This document shows, one piece after another, positions 32,604 to 40,593 of a DNA stretch of 46,594 nucleotides. Made by a program: the position numbers and the translations under genes. How positions within the stretch are numbered: the stretch's first letter is position 1; each line of letters opens with the position of its first letter. This DNA is from an uncultured Lachnospiraceae bacterium (lineage in GTDB: Bacteria > Bacillota > Clostridia > Lachnospirales > Lachnospiraceae). The stretch covers positions 1 through 46,594 of the forward strand of contig CAJUDY010000024.1 in assembly GCA_910584945.1 (NCBI GenBank). The letters are read 5' to 3'. Below the pieces are notes generated by a model. The model was not told the origin of the DNA. It searched no databases and saw only the letters and a program-made list of their open reading frames with translations.

Positions 32604-32812
32604 GACGCCGCAACGGGCGGGGAATCCCCTGGAGGGCCCGGGGCAACGCTTTGTCAAGCTAACCACTAACTGCGACCAACGACGCTCAGCAAGGGCTTCG
32701 CGCCGGGTCTCCGTAAGTGGTGGATCTCGCCAAAGCTAAAAACGCCCCTCAAAAGGGCCCGCCAGGGGATCCCCCCGCCCGCCCAGGGGGGGCCGTTCCT
32801 CCCGGCGGCGTC
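32604..32812 (+). repeat. Structured palindromic element, copy R4
   Basis: It starts GACGCCGCAACGGGCGGGG and ends in GGCGGCGTC; inner arms GGGGAATCCCCTGG and CCAGGGGATCCCCC pair. The core (about 32635-32755) differs from R2 at only a few positions. R2 and R4 are direct repeats on either side of the response regulator/kinase operon, so recombination between them could delete it (inference). Confidence 0.72.
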
Positions 32813-32882
32813 CGGTCCGTCAGATAAGACCAGCAGCGTCCGTTTTCCCAGATAAAAAATATCGAAACTTTCCAGAAAGACA

Positions 32883-32922
32883 TTGAAAAAAACCTCCGTC
32901 GATTGTATAATCGTATACAATC
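32883..32922 (+). promoter_or_regulatory. Promoter and palindromic operator of the hydratase gene
   Basis: TTGAAA (32883-32888), a 17-bp spacer and TATAAT (32906-32911). Overlapping the -10 is a perfect dyad, GATTGTATA (32901-32909), ATCG, TATACAATC (32914-32922). A bound regulator would block polymerase, so this looks like repressor control. TTGTATACAA-like dyads are typical of GntR-type regulators (family knowledge); no such regulator is encoded in the window. Confidence 0.7.
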
Positions 32923-32947
32923 AATATAAAAGTATATGGAGGTATCT

Positions 32948-35233
32948 ATGATTGAATTATACAACGGCGGCGCCTATGTCTTAAACGGAACAGAGATTGT
33001 GCCGGACACGGCGGAAGCGCCCGCGGTTCTGGCGGGGAAGATGGCGCAGGTTCCCTCGAAGGAGGAGGCGAAAAAGCAGACCATCGCCTACGGAATTTTA
33101 AAAGAGCATAACACATCCGGGAATATGGATAAGCTCCAGATCCGGTTTGACAAGCTGACCTCCCACGACATCACCTTCGTGGGCATCATTCAGACCGCCC
33201 GGGCGTCGGGACTGACAAAGTTTCCCATGCCCTACGTGCTGACCAACTGCCACAACAGCCTGTGCGCCGTAGGAGGCACCATCAACGAAGACGATCATAT
33301 GTTCGGCTTAAGCTGCGCGAAAAAGTACGGCGGCGTCTATGTACCGCCTCATCAGGCCGTGATTCACCAGTATGCCAGAGAGATGCTCGCCGGAGGCGGA
33401 AAGATGATCCTGGGTTCCGACAGCCATACCCGCTACGGGGCGCTGGGCACCATGGCCATGGGCGAAGGCGGACCGGAACTGGTCAAACAGCTCCTGAATC
33501 AGACTTATGATATCTCCATGCCCGGCGTGGTGGGCGTGTACCTGACCGGGGAGCCAATCAAAGGCGTCGGCCCTCAGGATGTGGCTCTGGCGATCATCAA
33601 GGCCGTCTTTGACTGCGGCTATGTCAACAATAAAGTGATGGAATTCATCGGAGACGGCGTGGAACACTTAAGCGCGGATTTCCGGATCGGCGTCGACGTC
33701 ATGACCACCGAGACCACCTGTCTGTCCTCCATCTGGAAGACTGATGAGAAGATCCGGGAGTTTTACGAGATTCACGGAAGAAGCGAGGACTATCAGGAGC
33801 TGAATCCCGGCAGCGCGGCGTACTACGACGGCATGATTGTGGTCGACCTTTCGAAGATCCGTCCCATGATCGCCATGCCCTTCCATCCAAGCAACGCCTA
33901 CACTATCGAAGAGCTGAATAACAACCTGGACGATATCCTCGCGGACTGCGAGGCCAGAGCGAAAGTCAGCCTGGGAGACAAGACCGCATTTTCCTTAAGA
34001 AATAAAGTCCGGGACGGAAGACTTTATGTAGATCAGGGAATCATCGCCGGATGCGCCGGCGGCGGCTTTGAAAATATCTGCGCGGCGGCGGATATCCTGA
34101 ACGGAAAGAGCATCGGTGCCGATGAATTTACTTTAAGCGTCTACCCGGCGTCCATGCCCGTCTATATGGAGCTGGTGAAAAACGGTTCCGCGGCCATGCT
34201 GATGCAGACCGGCGCCGTGCTGAAGACGGCCTTCTGCGGTCCCTGCTTCGGAGCCGGGGATACCCCGTCCAACAACGGATTCAGCATTCGGCATTCTACC
34301 AGGAACTTCCCCAACCGGGAAGGCTCCAAGCTGCAGAGCGGACAGATCGCTTCCGTCGCCCTGATGGACGCCCGCTCCATCGCAGCCACCGCGGCCAACA
34401 AAGGCTATCTCACCGCGGCCACGGAACTGGATACCGAGTACCGCAATCCCAAGTATGTCTTCGACCGTCAGATCTACGAGAACCGGGTCTTCGACAGCAA
34501 GAGTGTGGCCGATCCCGAAGTGGAGATTCACTTCGGACCGAACATCAAAGACTGGCCGGCCATGAGTCCCCTTCCCCGATATCTGATCCTGAAAGTGGTC
34601 TCCGAGATCCACGATCCGGTGACGACTACGGACGAGCTGATTCCTTCCGGAGAGACCTCCTCCTACCGCTCCAACCCTCTTGGGCTGGCAGAGTTCACCC
34701 TCTCCAGAAAAGATCCGGAGTATGTAGGAAAAGCCAAGGCCATCCAGGCGGCTCAGAAAGCCATCGAAGCCGGAGAGTGCCCCGCCGAGGCGGTTCCGGA
34801 GTTAAAGCCTGTCTTCCAGGCCATCCACACCATTTATCCGGATGTGGACAAGACCAACACCGGCGTCGGCAGCACCATCTTCGCGGTGAAGCCCGGAGAC
34901 GGTTCCGCCAGAGAGCAGGCGGCCTCCTGCCAGAAAGTACTGGGAGGCTGGGCCAATATCGCCAACGGCTACGCCACCAAGCGTTACCGTTCCAACCTGA
35001 TCAACTGGGGTATGCTCCCCTTTCTGATCGAAGAAGGCGAATTGCCGTTCCAAAACGGCGACTACCTGTTCCTCCCGGAGATCGCAAAAGCTGTGAAGAC
35101 CGGAGCCTCCGAAGTGAAAGCTTATGTCATAAAAGAAGGTTTGAAAGAATTTACCCTGAAGCTGGGTGAAATGACCGAAGACGAGCGGGAGATCATCCTC
35201 AAAGGATGTCTGATCAACTATAATCGCGTATAA
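32948..35233 (+). CDS. Aconitase-family hydratase (YbhJ-like)
   Basis: A 761-residue cytoplasmic iron-sulfur hydratase of the aconitase superfamily. ATG 32948 has GGAGG upstream; four codons of an earlier frame are unlikely. The three cluster-binding cysteines are present: Cys369 (GCAGGG), Cys430 and Cys433 (CGPCFGAGD). The swivel domain (about 560-750) keeps DGSAREQAA and KRYRSNLINWGMLPF, the substrate-binding SRxx/RSN motifs. Overall it is nearer to YbhJ-type hydratases than to AcnA or AcnB, so the substrate could be citrate/isocitrate or another tricarboxylate. No citrate synthase or isocitrate dehydrogenase is adjacent. It is monocistronic with its own operator and terminator. Confidence 0.85.
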   Translation: MIELYNGGAYVLNGTEIVPDTAEAPAVLAGKMAQVPSKEEAKKQTIAYGILKEHNTSGNMDKLQIRFDKLTSHDITFVGIIQTARASGLTKFPMPYVLTNCHNSLCAVGGTINEDDHMFGLSCAKKYGGVYVPPHQAVIHQYAREMLAGGGKMILGSDSHTRYGALGTMAMGEGGPELVKQLLNQTYDISMPGVVGVYLTGEPIKGVGPQDVALAIIKAVFDCGYVNNKVMEFIGDGVEHLSADFRIGVDVMTTETTCLSSIWKTDEKIREFYEIHGRSEDYQELNPGSAAYYDGMIVVDLSKIRPMIAMPFHPSNAYTIEELNNNLDDILADCEARAKVSLGDKTAFSLRNKVRDGRLYVDQGIIAGCAGGGFENICAAADILNGKSIGADEFTLSVYPASMPVYMELVKNGSAAMLMQTGAVLKTAFCGPCFGAGDTPSNNGFSIRHSTRNFPNREGSKLQSGQIASVALMDARSIAATAANKGYLTAATELDTEYRNPKYVFDRQIYENRVFDSKSVADPEVEIHFGPNIKDWPAMSPLPRYLILKVVSEIHDPVTTTDELIPSGETSSYRSNPLGLAEFTLSRKDPEYVGKAKAIQAAQKAIEAGECPAEAVPELKPVFQAIHTIYPDVDKTNTGVGSTIFAVKPGDGSAREQAASCQKVLGGWANIANGYATKRYRSNLINWGMLPFLIEEGELPFQNGDYLFLPEIAKAVKTGASEVKAYVIKEGLKEFTLKLGEMTEDEREIILKGCLINYNRV

Positions 35234-35251
35234 ATTTTATGATCGAAAAAG

Positions 35252-35292
35252 AGACGGCGTCTGCCTTGCCAAGGTCAGGGGTCGTCTTTTTT
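35252..35292 (+). terminator. Terminator of the hydratase gene
   Basis: AGACGGC (35252-35258) pairs with GTCGTCT (35281-35287) with one G-U, followed by TTTTTT. It starts 19 bases after the stop. Confidence 0.65.
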
Positions 35293-35334
35293 ATACTTTT
35301 TATCAAAAATCATTAGAAATATCGTTTAACGGTA

Positions 35335-35363
35335 TTGACAATGAATTTCTAAAGTGATATACT
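35335..35363 (+). promoter_or_regulatory. Consensus promoter with flanking inverted repeat
   Basis: TTGACA (35335-35340), a 17-bp spacer and TATACT (35358-35363), the strongest promoter in the window. TTAGAAAT (35313-35320) and ATTTCTAA (35345-35352) form an inverted pair around the -35, and CGTTTAACG lies between. These may be regulator sites. Confidence 0.7.
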
Positions 35364-35416
35364 CGTTCCATAAACCGTTGAACCAATAAGGAAACGGAAA
35401 AGAAAGGGGAAAAGTT

Positions 35417-35821
35417 ATGCAGAAAAGTATCTTAAACGAGTTACGGGAAATCGAGGCACGTGTATCCGCCCTCATCCGCCGTCTGGAGGCGGAAAATGTG
35501 GAGGTGACAACCACGGTCGTCGAAGTTCGCAGGCTTGCCATTTTGGAGGAGGTATTCCGGAACGGCGGCCAGGCAACGCCCCAGGAGATTTCCGACTGGG
35601 CGAAAAAATATGGCAAGACCCCCAGTTCCTGCGCCGGTTACTACTCAGGCAAAGCACCGTCTATGTCCGCCAGCGATGACAGGAAGATGCGTGAGCTGAC
35701 GGAGACCGGAAAACGAATGGTGGAGGAAGCCAGGGAAAGATGGGGGAAGGACTGGCTTAATCGCATTCCCATGGACGTAATCCAAAATCCGCATATGACG
35801 GACGCCGAGATCTCTTTTTGA
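35417..35821 (+). CDS. Small protein with coiled-coil start and possible winged-helix domain
   Basis: A 134-residue soluble protein. Residues 1-30 form a heptad-like helix (ILNELREIEARVSALIRRLEA would be quoted as LREIEARVSALIRRLE), and residues about 40-90 look like a helix-turn-helix (RLAILEEVFRNGGQATPQEI, SDWAKKYGKTPSSCAGYY). The end is helical with DWLNRIPMD. Not recognised as a named family; a small DNA-binding regulator is a reasonable guess. ATG 35417 follows AAAGGGGAAAAG. It has the best promoter in the window and an inverted repeat beside it, which would fit autorepression. It converges with the kinase gene at 35840, with 18 bases between. Confidence 0.65.
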   Translation: MQKSILNELREIEARVSALIRRLEAENVEVTTTVVEVRRLAILEEVFRNGGQATPQEISDWAKKYGKTPSSCAGYYSGKAPSMSASDDRKMRELTETGKRMVEEARERWGKDWLNRIPMDVIQNPHMTDAEISF

Positions 35822-35839
35822 GATCTCGGCGACAGCCCC

Positions 35840-37285
35840 TCACTCGCTTTGCTCTGGCCGCATCCTTGCGGCCTCTCCCTCCGCGAGGCTTAGGGAGAAG
35901 ATAAACTCGGTGCCCACCCCTTCGGTGCTGATCACGTTGATATTTTCGTCGTGGAGCTGGATGATTTCTTTGACGATGGCAAGTCCCAGGCCGGTGCCTT
36001 TCTTGTCTTTGCCCCGGGAGGTGTCGGTCTTGTAGAAGCGCTCCCATATTTTTTTCAGGCTGTCTTTGGGGATGCCCACGCCAGTGTCCCGAACCGAGAC
36101 GAAGAGCTTTTCGTACTTTAACGTAGTTTCCACCGTGATCACGGAATCTGGCTGGCTGAACTTGATGGCGTTGTCGATCAGGTTGTAGAGAACCTGCTGA
36201 ATCTTGCCCATGTCGGCCCAGACGTAGGATTCCCGGTCTGTGAAGAGGAGCTCGATGGAGATCCGTTTGGCGGTGCAGGTGCCCTCGAAGGTTGCGGCGG
36301 TATTTTTGATGGCCGTGTTGATGTCAAAACGGGTCCTGCACAGGCGGTTCTGCTTCGGGTCCATGGAATTGAGTGTCAGAAGGCCGCTGGTCAGCTTGGT
36401 CAGCCGTTCGGTCTCTCGAAGAACGATGTTGAAATATTTTTCCTGAAGCTCCGGCGGAATGGTGCCGTCCAGCATGGCTTCAATGTAACCCTTAATGGAA
36501 GTTAAGGGGGAGCGGAAGTCATGGGAGATATTGGAGATCAATTTTCGCTGGTCCTCGTCATAGTCCTTCAGCGCTTCCGCCATAAAGTCCATGGTGTCGG
36601 CCAGAAAGCCCAGTTCGTCCTCCCGGTCCATATGGATGGGTGTCTGAAAGTTGCCCAGGGCGTATTCTCCGGCGCCCTTACGAATCCGCCGGATGGGCAG
36701 GCAGGTGGTGAGCCAGAGATGGAGGGTGAAGAGGAAAGCAAGTACAAGGAGCAGGACCATGGTGACGTAGAAAGAAAAGAGATAGCCCTCCTTTTCCTCT
36801 ACGATGACGGACATGGGGGTATGGATGGCGATGTAGCCCCGCACATGGTAGTTGTGGGAGACGGGGATCAGCACGCTTAACGTTTCCTCGGAAAACATGC
36901 CGAAAAAGTCGCCTGTCATATAGTACTTGCCCCCCGGGAGCACCGAGTTGAATTCCGGTATAATCTGATGGGGCTGTTCGCCGCCGGAAGAGAGGATCAG
37001 CTCGCCGTCCCGGCTGATCAGCCAGATCCGTGCGTTCAGATAGACGTCGAGGGAGGTCAGGTGAGACTGGATGGTGGAGAGATTTTTCCGGTTTTCCTGC
37101 TCTTCAAAATAGTTGACGACGTACTGATCAGACAGGCAAAGTCCTTCCTGGTAGAAGGCGTCGGCTTTTGTGGAAACGGCATTCTCCATCATCAAATGGG
37201 AGGTGACCGAGGAAATACACAGGAAACAGCACAGGCCAAAGACCAGGAAGGACAGGAGGTACTTGACATTCAGAGAGATCCGCAT
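35840..37285 (-). CDS. HAMP-containing sensor histidine kinase
   Basis: A 481-residue kinase with a first membrane helix (about 9-28), an extracytoplasmic sensor loop (about 30-165), a second helix (about 170-190), a HAMP domain (about 195-245), a dimerisation domain with His255 (ISNISHDFRSPLTS), and an ATPase domain with N-box LYNLIDNAIKFS, G1 DTGVGIP and G2 GTGLGLAIVK, all intact. Its ATG overlaps the stop of the regulator by one base (TAATG), so translation is coupled. The regulator and mutS2 lie upstream on the same strand. Architecture is that of the PhoR/ResE-like class; the signal is unknown. Confidence 0.93.
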   Translation of the reverse strand: MRISLNVKYLLSFLVFGLCCFLCISSVTSHLMMENAVSTKADAFYQEGLCLSDQYVVNYFEEQENRKNLSTIQSHLTSLDVYLNARIWLISRDGELILSSGGEQPHQIIPEFNSVLPGGKYYMTGDFFGMFSEETLSVLIPVSHNYHVRGYIAIHTPMSVIVEEKEGYLFSFYVTMVLLLVLAFLFTLHLWLTTCLPIRRIRKGAGEYALGNFQTPIHMDREDELGFLADTMDFMAEALKDYDEDQRKLISNISHDFRSPLTSIKGYIEAMLDGTIPPELQEKYFNIVLRETERLTKLTSGLLTLNSMDPKQNRLCRTRFDINTAIKNTAATFEGTCTAKRISIELLFTDRESYVWADMGKIQQVLYNLIDNAIKFSQPDSVITVETTLKYEKLFVSVRDTGVGIPKDSLKKIWERFYKTDTSRGKDKKGTGLGLAIVKEIIQLHDENINVISTEGVGTEFIFSLSLAEGEAARMRPEQSE

Positions 37286-37980
37286 TATTTTACCTCGAAC
37301 TTGTATCCGATGCCCCAGACCGTGGCGATACGCCAGGATTCGTGGTCCTTGATCTTCTCCCGAAGTCTCTTGATGTGCACGTCCACGGTGCGGGTATCCC
37401 CGATGTATTCATAGCCCCAGATATGGTCCAGAAGCTGTTCTCTTGTGAACACCTGGTTTGGAGAAGAGGCGAGGAAATAGAGAAGCTCCAGCTCCTTGGG
37501 CGGCATTTCCACGGTTCGCCCCCGGTAGAGGACGGAATAGTTGCTCTGATTGATGATCAGGTCCGGATACTGGACCATCCGGGAGGCGGGAGCGGCGTCC
37601 GTCTTGGCCGGCTGGAAGCGGCGGAGCACCGCCTTGACCCGGGCCACCAGTTCTTTGGAGTCGAAGGGTTTGATCATATAGTCGTCGGCCCCCAGCTCCA
37701 GTCCCAGCACTTTGTCAAAGATCTCTCCCTTGGCGGAGAGCATGATGATGGGGATGTTGGAGCGGGTGCGGATCTCCCGGCACACCTGGTAACCGTCGAT
37801 TCCCGGAAGCATCAGATCCAGAAGGATCAGATTGGGCTGGAATGTATTGAACACCTGCAAAGCCTGCTCTCCGTCTTCCACGATCTGTACTTCATAGAAT
37901 TCTTTGGTAAGGTAGAGTGAAATCAGTTCTGCAATATTGGCGTCGTCGTCCACGATAAGTATTTTCTGTTTGGATGGCAT
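37285..37980 (-). CDS. OmpR-family response regulator, partner of the HAMP kinase
   Basis: A 231-residue regulator. The receiver has acidic residues at 11-13, phospho-acceptor Asp55 (LILLDLMLPG) and Lys in MIKPFDSKE. The winged helix (about 133-230) includes MPPKELELLYFLASSP and TVDVHIKRLREKI, ending in WGIGYKFEVK. The start was set at MPSKQKIL (37980), which follows AAAGGAG at a long 12-base spacing; the frame runs on upstream into mutS2 without a better site. It lies 22 bases after mutS2, so it may be co-transcribed with it. Confidence 0.93.
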   Translation of the reverse strand: MPSKQKILIVDDDANIAELISLYLTKEFYEVQIVEDGEQALQVFNTFQPNLILLDLMLPGIDGYQVCREIRTRSNIPIIMLSAKGEIFDKVLGLELGADDYMIKPFDSKELVARVKAVLRRFQPAKTDAAPASRMVQYPDLIINQSNYSVLYRGRTVEMPPKELELLYFLASSPNQVFTREQLLDHIWGYEYIGDTRTVDVHIKRLREKIKDHESWRIATVWGIGYKFEVK

Positions 37981-38002
37981 TGAAGTATTCTTCTCCTTTG
38001 GC

Positions 38003-40375
38003 TCATTTGAATTCTGCGATAGTGACGCCGGCGTCCCCTTCCCCCAGGGAACCAAGGCGGTAAGTTTTTACATATTTGCAGCGCCGAAGATGCTGCTGAA
38101 CGGCGTTCCTTAAGGCGCCGGTGCCCTTCCCGTGCACGATCCGCACGCTGGGCACATGGGCCAGATAGGCGTCGTCCAGGTATTTGTCCAGATGTCCAAT
38201 GGCCTCGTCCACGGTCATGCCGATCAGGTTGATCTCCGTGCTGACCAGGGAGGACTTGGACATCTTGATCCTGCCGCTTCCGGATGCGGAAGTTTTGCCG
38301 CCGGGAAGCTGGGCTTCTCCGATGTACTCCAGATCGCTGATGTGTACCTGGGAGCGCAGGATGCCCATCTGCACGAACAGATCTCCCTTGGCGTTTGGCA
38401 GGGTGCTGACCGTGCCTTCCAGGTTTAGGCTTAAGACCCGGACCCGGTCCCCCAGGTGAAGAGCGGCGGCCTTGACCTTTTTCTTTGGCTTCTGGGCCTC
38501 GGTCTTCATGCCGGTCTCCGTGGACTTTAACTTTTCTCTTAAGCGTGCCCGTTCCGCCTCCATCTCTCTGGCGGAGATGCCCTCTTTGCCGAACTTGTGG
38601 AAATTCTTCATGGTCTCGTCGGCATAGGCTTTGGCTTCTTCCAGGATGGCATGGGCTTTTTCGTTGGCTTCCTTTAAGATCTTATCCTTTTGCGCGTCGA
38701 TGCGGTCCTGCTTTTTCTGAAGGGCATTGCGCAGCTTCCGGATCTCTTCTTTGTAGCGGGCGACGTCCGCCTGTTCTTTTTCCAGAGTCACCCGGCTGTT
38801 CTCCAGTTCCGCGATCACGTCCTCGAAGCTCTCATCCTGGGCGCTGATGTGCTTTTTGGCCTCCTCAATCAGGAAGTCCGGCAGCCCCAGCCGGGAGGAG
38901 ATGGCGAAGGCGTTGCTCTTGCCCGGGATACCGATCAGCAGCCGGTAGGTGGGGCGCAAGGATTCCAAGTCGAACTCGCAGCAGGCGTTCTCCACGCCTT
39001 CCGTGGACAGGGCGTAGACCTTCAGCTCGCTGTAGTGGGTGGTGGCCATGGTGCGGATGCCCTGGCGGTGCAGATGGTCCAGGATGGAGATGGCAAGCGC
39101 CGCCCCCTCCGTGGGATCGGTTCCTGCCCCCAGCTCGTCAAAAAGTACCAGAGAGTGCAGAGAGGCCTCCGACAGGATGGACACGATGTTGCTCATGTGA
39201 GAAGAAAAAGTGCTGAGGCTCTGCTCGATGCTCTGTTCGTCTCCGATATCCACGAAAATGTGGTCAAAGACCGCCAGCTCAGACCGCTCGAAAGCAGGGA
39301 TGTGCAGCCCCGCCTGCCCCATGAGGGTAAAAAGGCCCACTGTTTTTAAGGAGACGGTCTTGCCGCCGGTGTTGGGTCCGGTGACGATCAGAAGGTCGAA
39401 CTCCCTGCCCAGGCGAATGTTGACGGGGACCACCTTTTTAGCGTCCAGAAGGGGATGTCGCCCGTCTTTGATGTGGAGACGGCCTTCCGTATTAAAAAGA
39501 GGCATGGTGGCGTTCATTTCTTTGGCCAGCATGGCCTTGGCGAAGATGAAATCCAGCCGCACCAAAAGATCATAGTCGTCTGCCAGAAGCTCCAGATATC
39601 CGGCGGCATTTTCGCTTAAAGCAGCCAGAACTTTTTCGATCTCCTTCTGCTCCCGGATCTGCAGCTCTTTGTAGTCATTGTTCAGCTTGATTACGGCCAT
39701 GGGTTCCACGAAGAGGGTGGAGCCGGTGGAGCTCTGGTCGTGAATCATGCCGGGCACCTGGCCTCGGTACTCTGCCTTGACTGGCAGACAGTAGCGTCCG
39801 TCCCGCATGGTGATGACCGCGTCCTGCAGATAGGTGCGCGCGGAGCCGTTGACCATAGAATTTAAGGTGCTGTGGACTTTGTCGTCCATCTGCCGCATGG
39901 ACCGCCGCACGTCCCGGAGGGCGCTGCTGGCGTCGTCCGCCATGGTGTCCTCCGCCAGGATACAACGCCTGATCTCATGGTCCAGGGAGGGGAGGGGCTC
40001 CAGGAGTTCGAAGGTTTCGTCCAGAGAATCTTTTCTGTCCTCCTCCGGGTCCCTCTGTCCATATTGTTTGACCTTTCCGGCGGTCTCCAGAAGGGACATG
40101 ATCCCGAGAAGCTCGCCCATACCCAGTACGCCGCCGATCTCCAGTCTCTTTAAGGACCCCCGGATATCCCGGATGCCGCCGAAGGAAAGGCTGCCTTTCC
40201 GCCACACCCGCCGAAGGGCGTCCGCGGTCTCCCGCTGATTTTTCTGGATCTCGGACAGAGAATCCGAGGGCAGCAGGTTTTCACAGAGCTCCTTCGCCCC
40301 CGCCGACGCGGCGTGGCCGGATAATATATGGATAATCTTGTCATATTCTAATTTCTTTAATGCTTTTTGATTCAT
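38003..40375 (-). CDS. mutS2: MutS2 / RqcU: ATPase with Smr domain
   Basis: A 790-residue homologue of MutS lacking the mismatch-recognition domain. It has a helical clamp and core (about 1-310), an ATPase domain with Walker A VTGPNTGGKT (about 330) and Walker B DELGAGTDPTEG (about 410), a long coiled coil (about 515-620), a KOW-like segment and a C-terminal Smr nuclease-type domain with VRIVHGKGTGALR and YRLGSLGEGDAG. In B. subtilis the protein acts on collided ribosomes in quality control (also called RqcU), and it affects recombination in other species. The ATG at 40375 has GGGAGA upstream. It is the first gene of a minus-strand run with a two-component pair. Confidence 0.95.
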   Translation of the reverse strand: MNQKALKKLEYDKIIHILSGHAASAGAKELCENLLPSDSLSEIQKNQRETADALRRVWRKGSLSFGGIRDIRGSLKRLEIGGVLGMGELLGIMSLLETAGKVKQYGQRDPEEDRKDSLDETFELLEPLPSLDHEIRRCILAEDTMADDASSALRDVRRSMRQMDDKVHSTLNSMVNGSARTYLQDAVITMRDGRYCLPVKAEYRGQVPGMIHDQSSTGSTLFVEPMAVIKLNNDYKELQIREQKEIEKVLAALSENAAGYLELLADDYDLLVRLDFIFAKAMLAKEMNATMPLFNTEGRLHIKDGRHPLLDAKKVVPVNIRLGREFDLLIVTGPNTGGKTVSLKTVGLFTLMGQAGLHIPAFERSELAVFDHIFVDIGDEQSIEQSLSTFSSHMSNIVSILSEASLHSLVLFDELGAGTDPTEGAALAISILDHLHRQGIRTMATTHYSELKVYALSTEGVENACCEFDLESLRPTYRLLIGIPGKSNAFAISSRLGLPDFLIEEAKKHISAQDESFEDVIAELENSRVTLEKEQADVARYKEEIRKLRNALQKKQDRIDAQKDKILKEANEKAHAILEEAKAYADETMKNFHKFGKEGISAREMEAERARLREKLKSTETGMKTEAQKPKKKVKAAALHLGDRVRVLSLNLEGTVSTLPNAKGDLFVQMGILRSQVHISDLEYIGEAQLPGGKTSASGSGRIKMSKSSLVSTEINLIGMTVDEAIGHLDKYLDDAYLAHVPSVRIVHGKGTGALRNAVQQHLRRCKYVKTYRLGSLGEGDAGVTIAEFK

Positions 40376-40411
40376 GAAACAATCTCCCAAATATTAAGAT
40401 ATGCTTTTATT

Positions 40412-40440
40412 ATCATACCGCATTTGGCCAAAATTGAAAA
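40412..40440 (-). promoter_or_regulatory. Promoter of mutS2
   Basis: Minus-strand TTTTCA (40440-40435), a 17-bp spacer and TATGAT (40417-40412), 37 bases before the mutS2 start codon. Confidence 0.5.
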
Positions 40441-40515
40441 GGAGAAGTTTGAGCTTTCAGTGATTGTTTATGGTCGTTTGTATCGTTTATAGGGCCGTTT
40501 ACAGCACAGTTGTTA

Positions 40516-40544
40516 TGGACACGGCGCGAAAAATCGAGTATAAT
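40516..40544 (+). promoter_or_regulatory. Promoter of the pseudo-HtrA gene
   Basis: TGGACA (40516-40521), a 17-bp spacer and TATAAT (40539-40544), 50 bases before the start codon; divergent from the mutS2 promoter. Confidence 0.65.
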
Positions 40545-40593
40545 TAGTTTATTCATTTATCCGTGTATCAGCCGTCCGAAAGGAGGTGACTCG

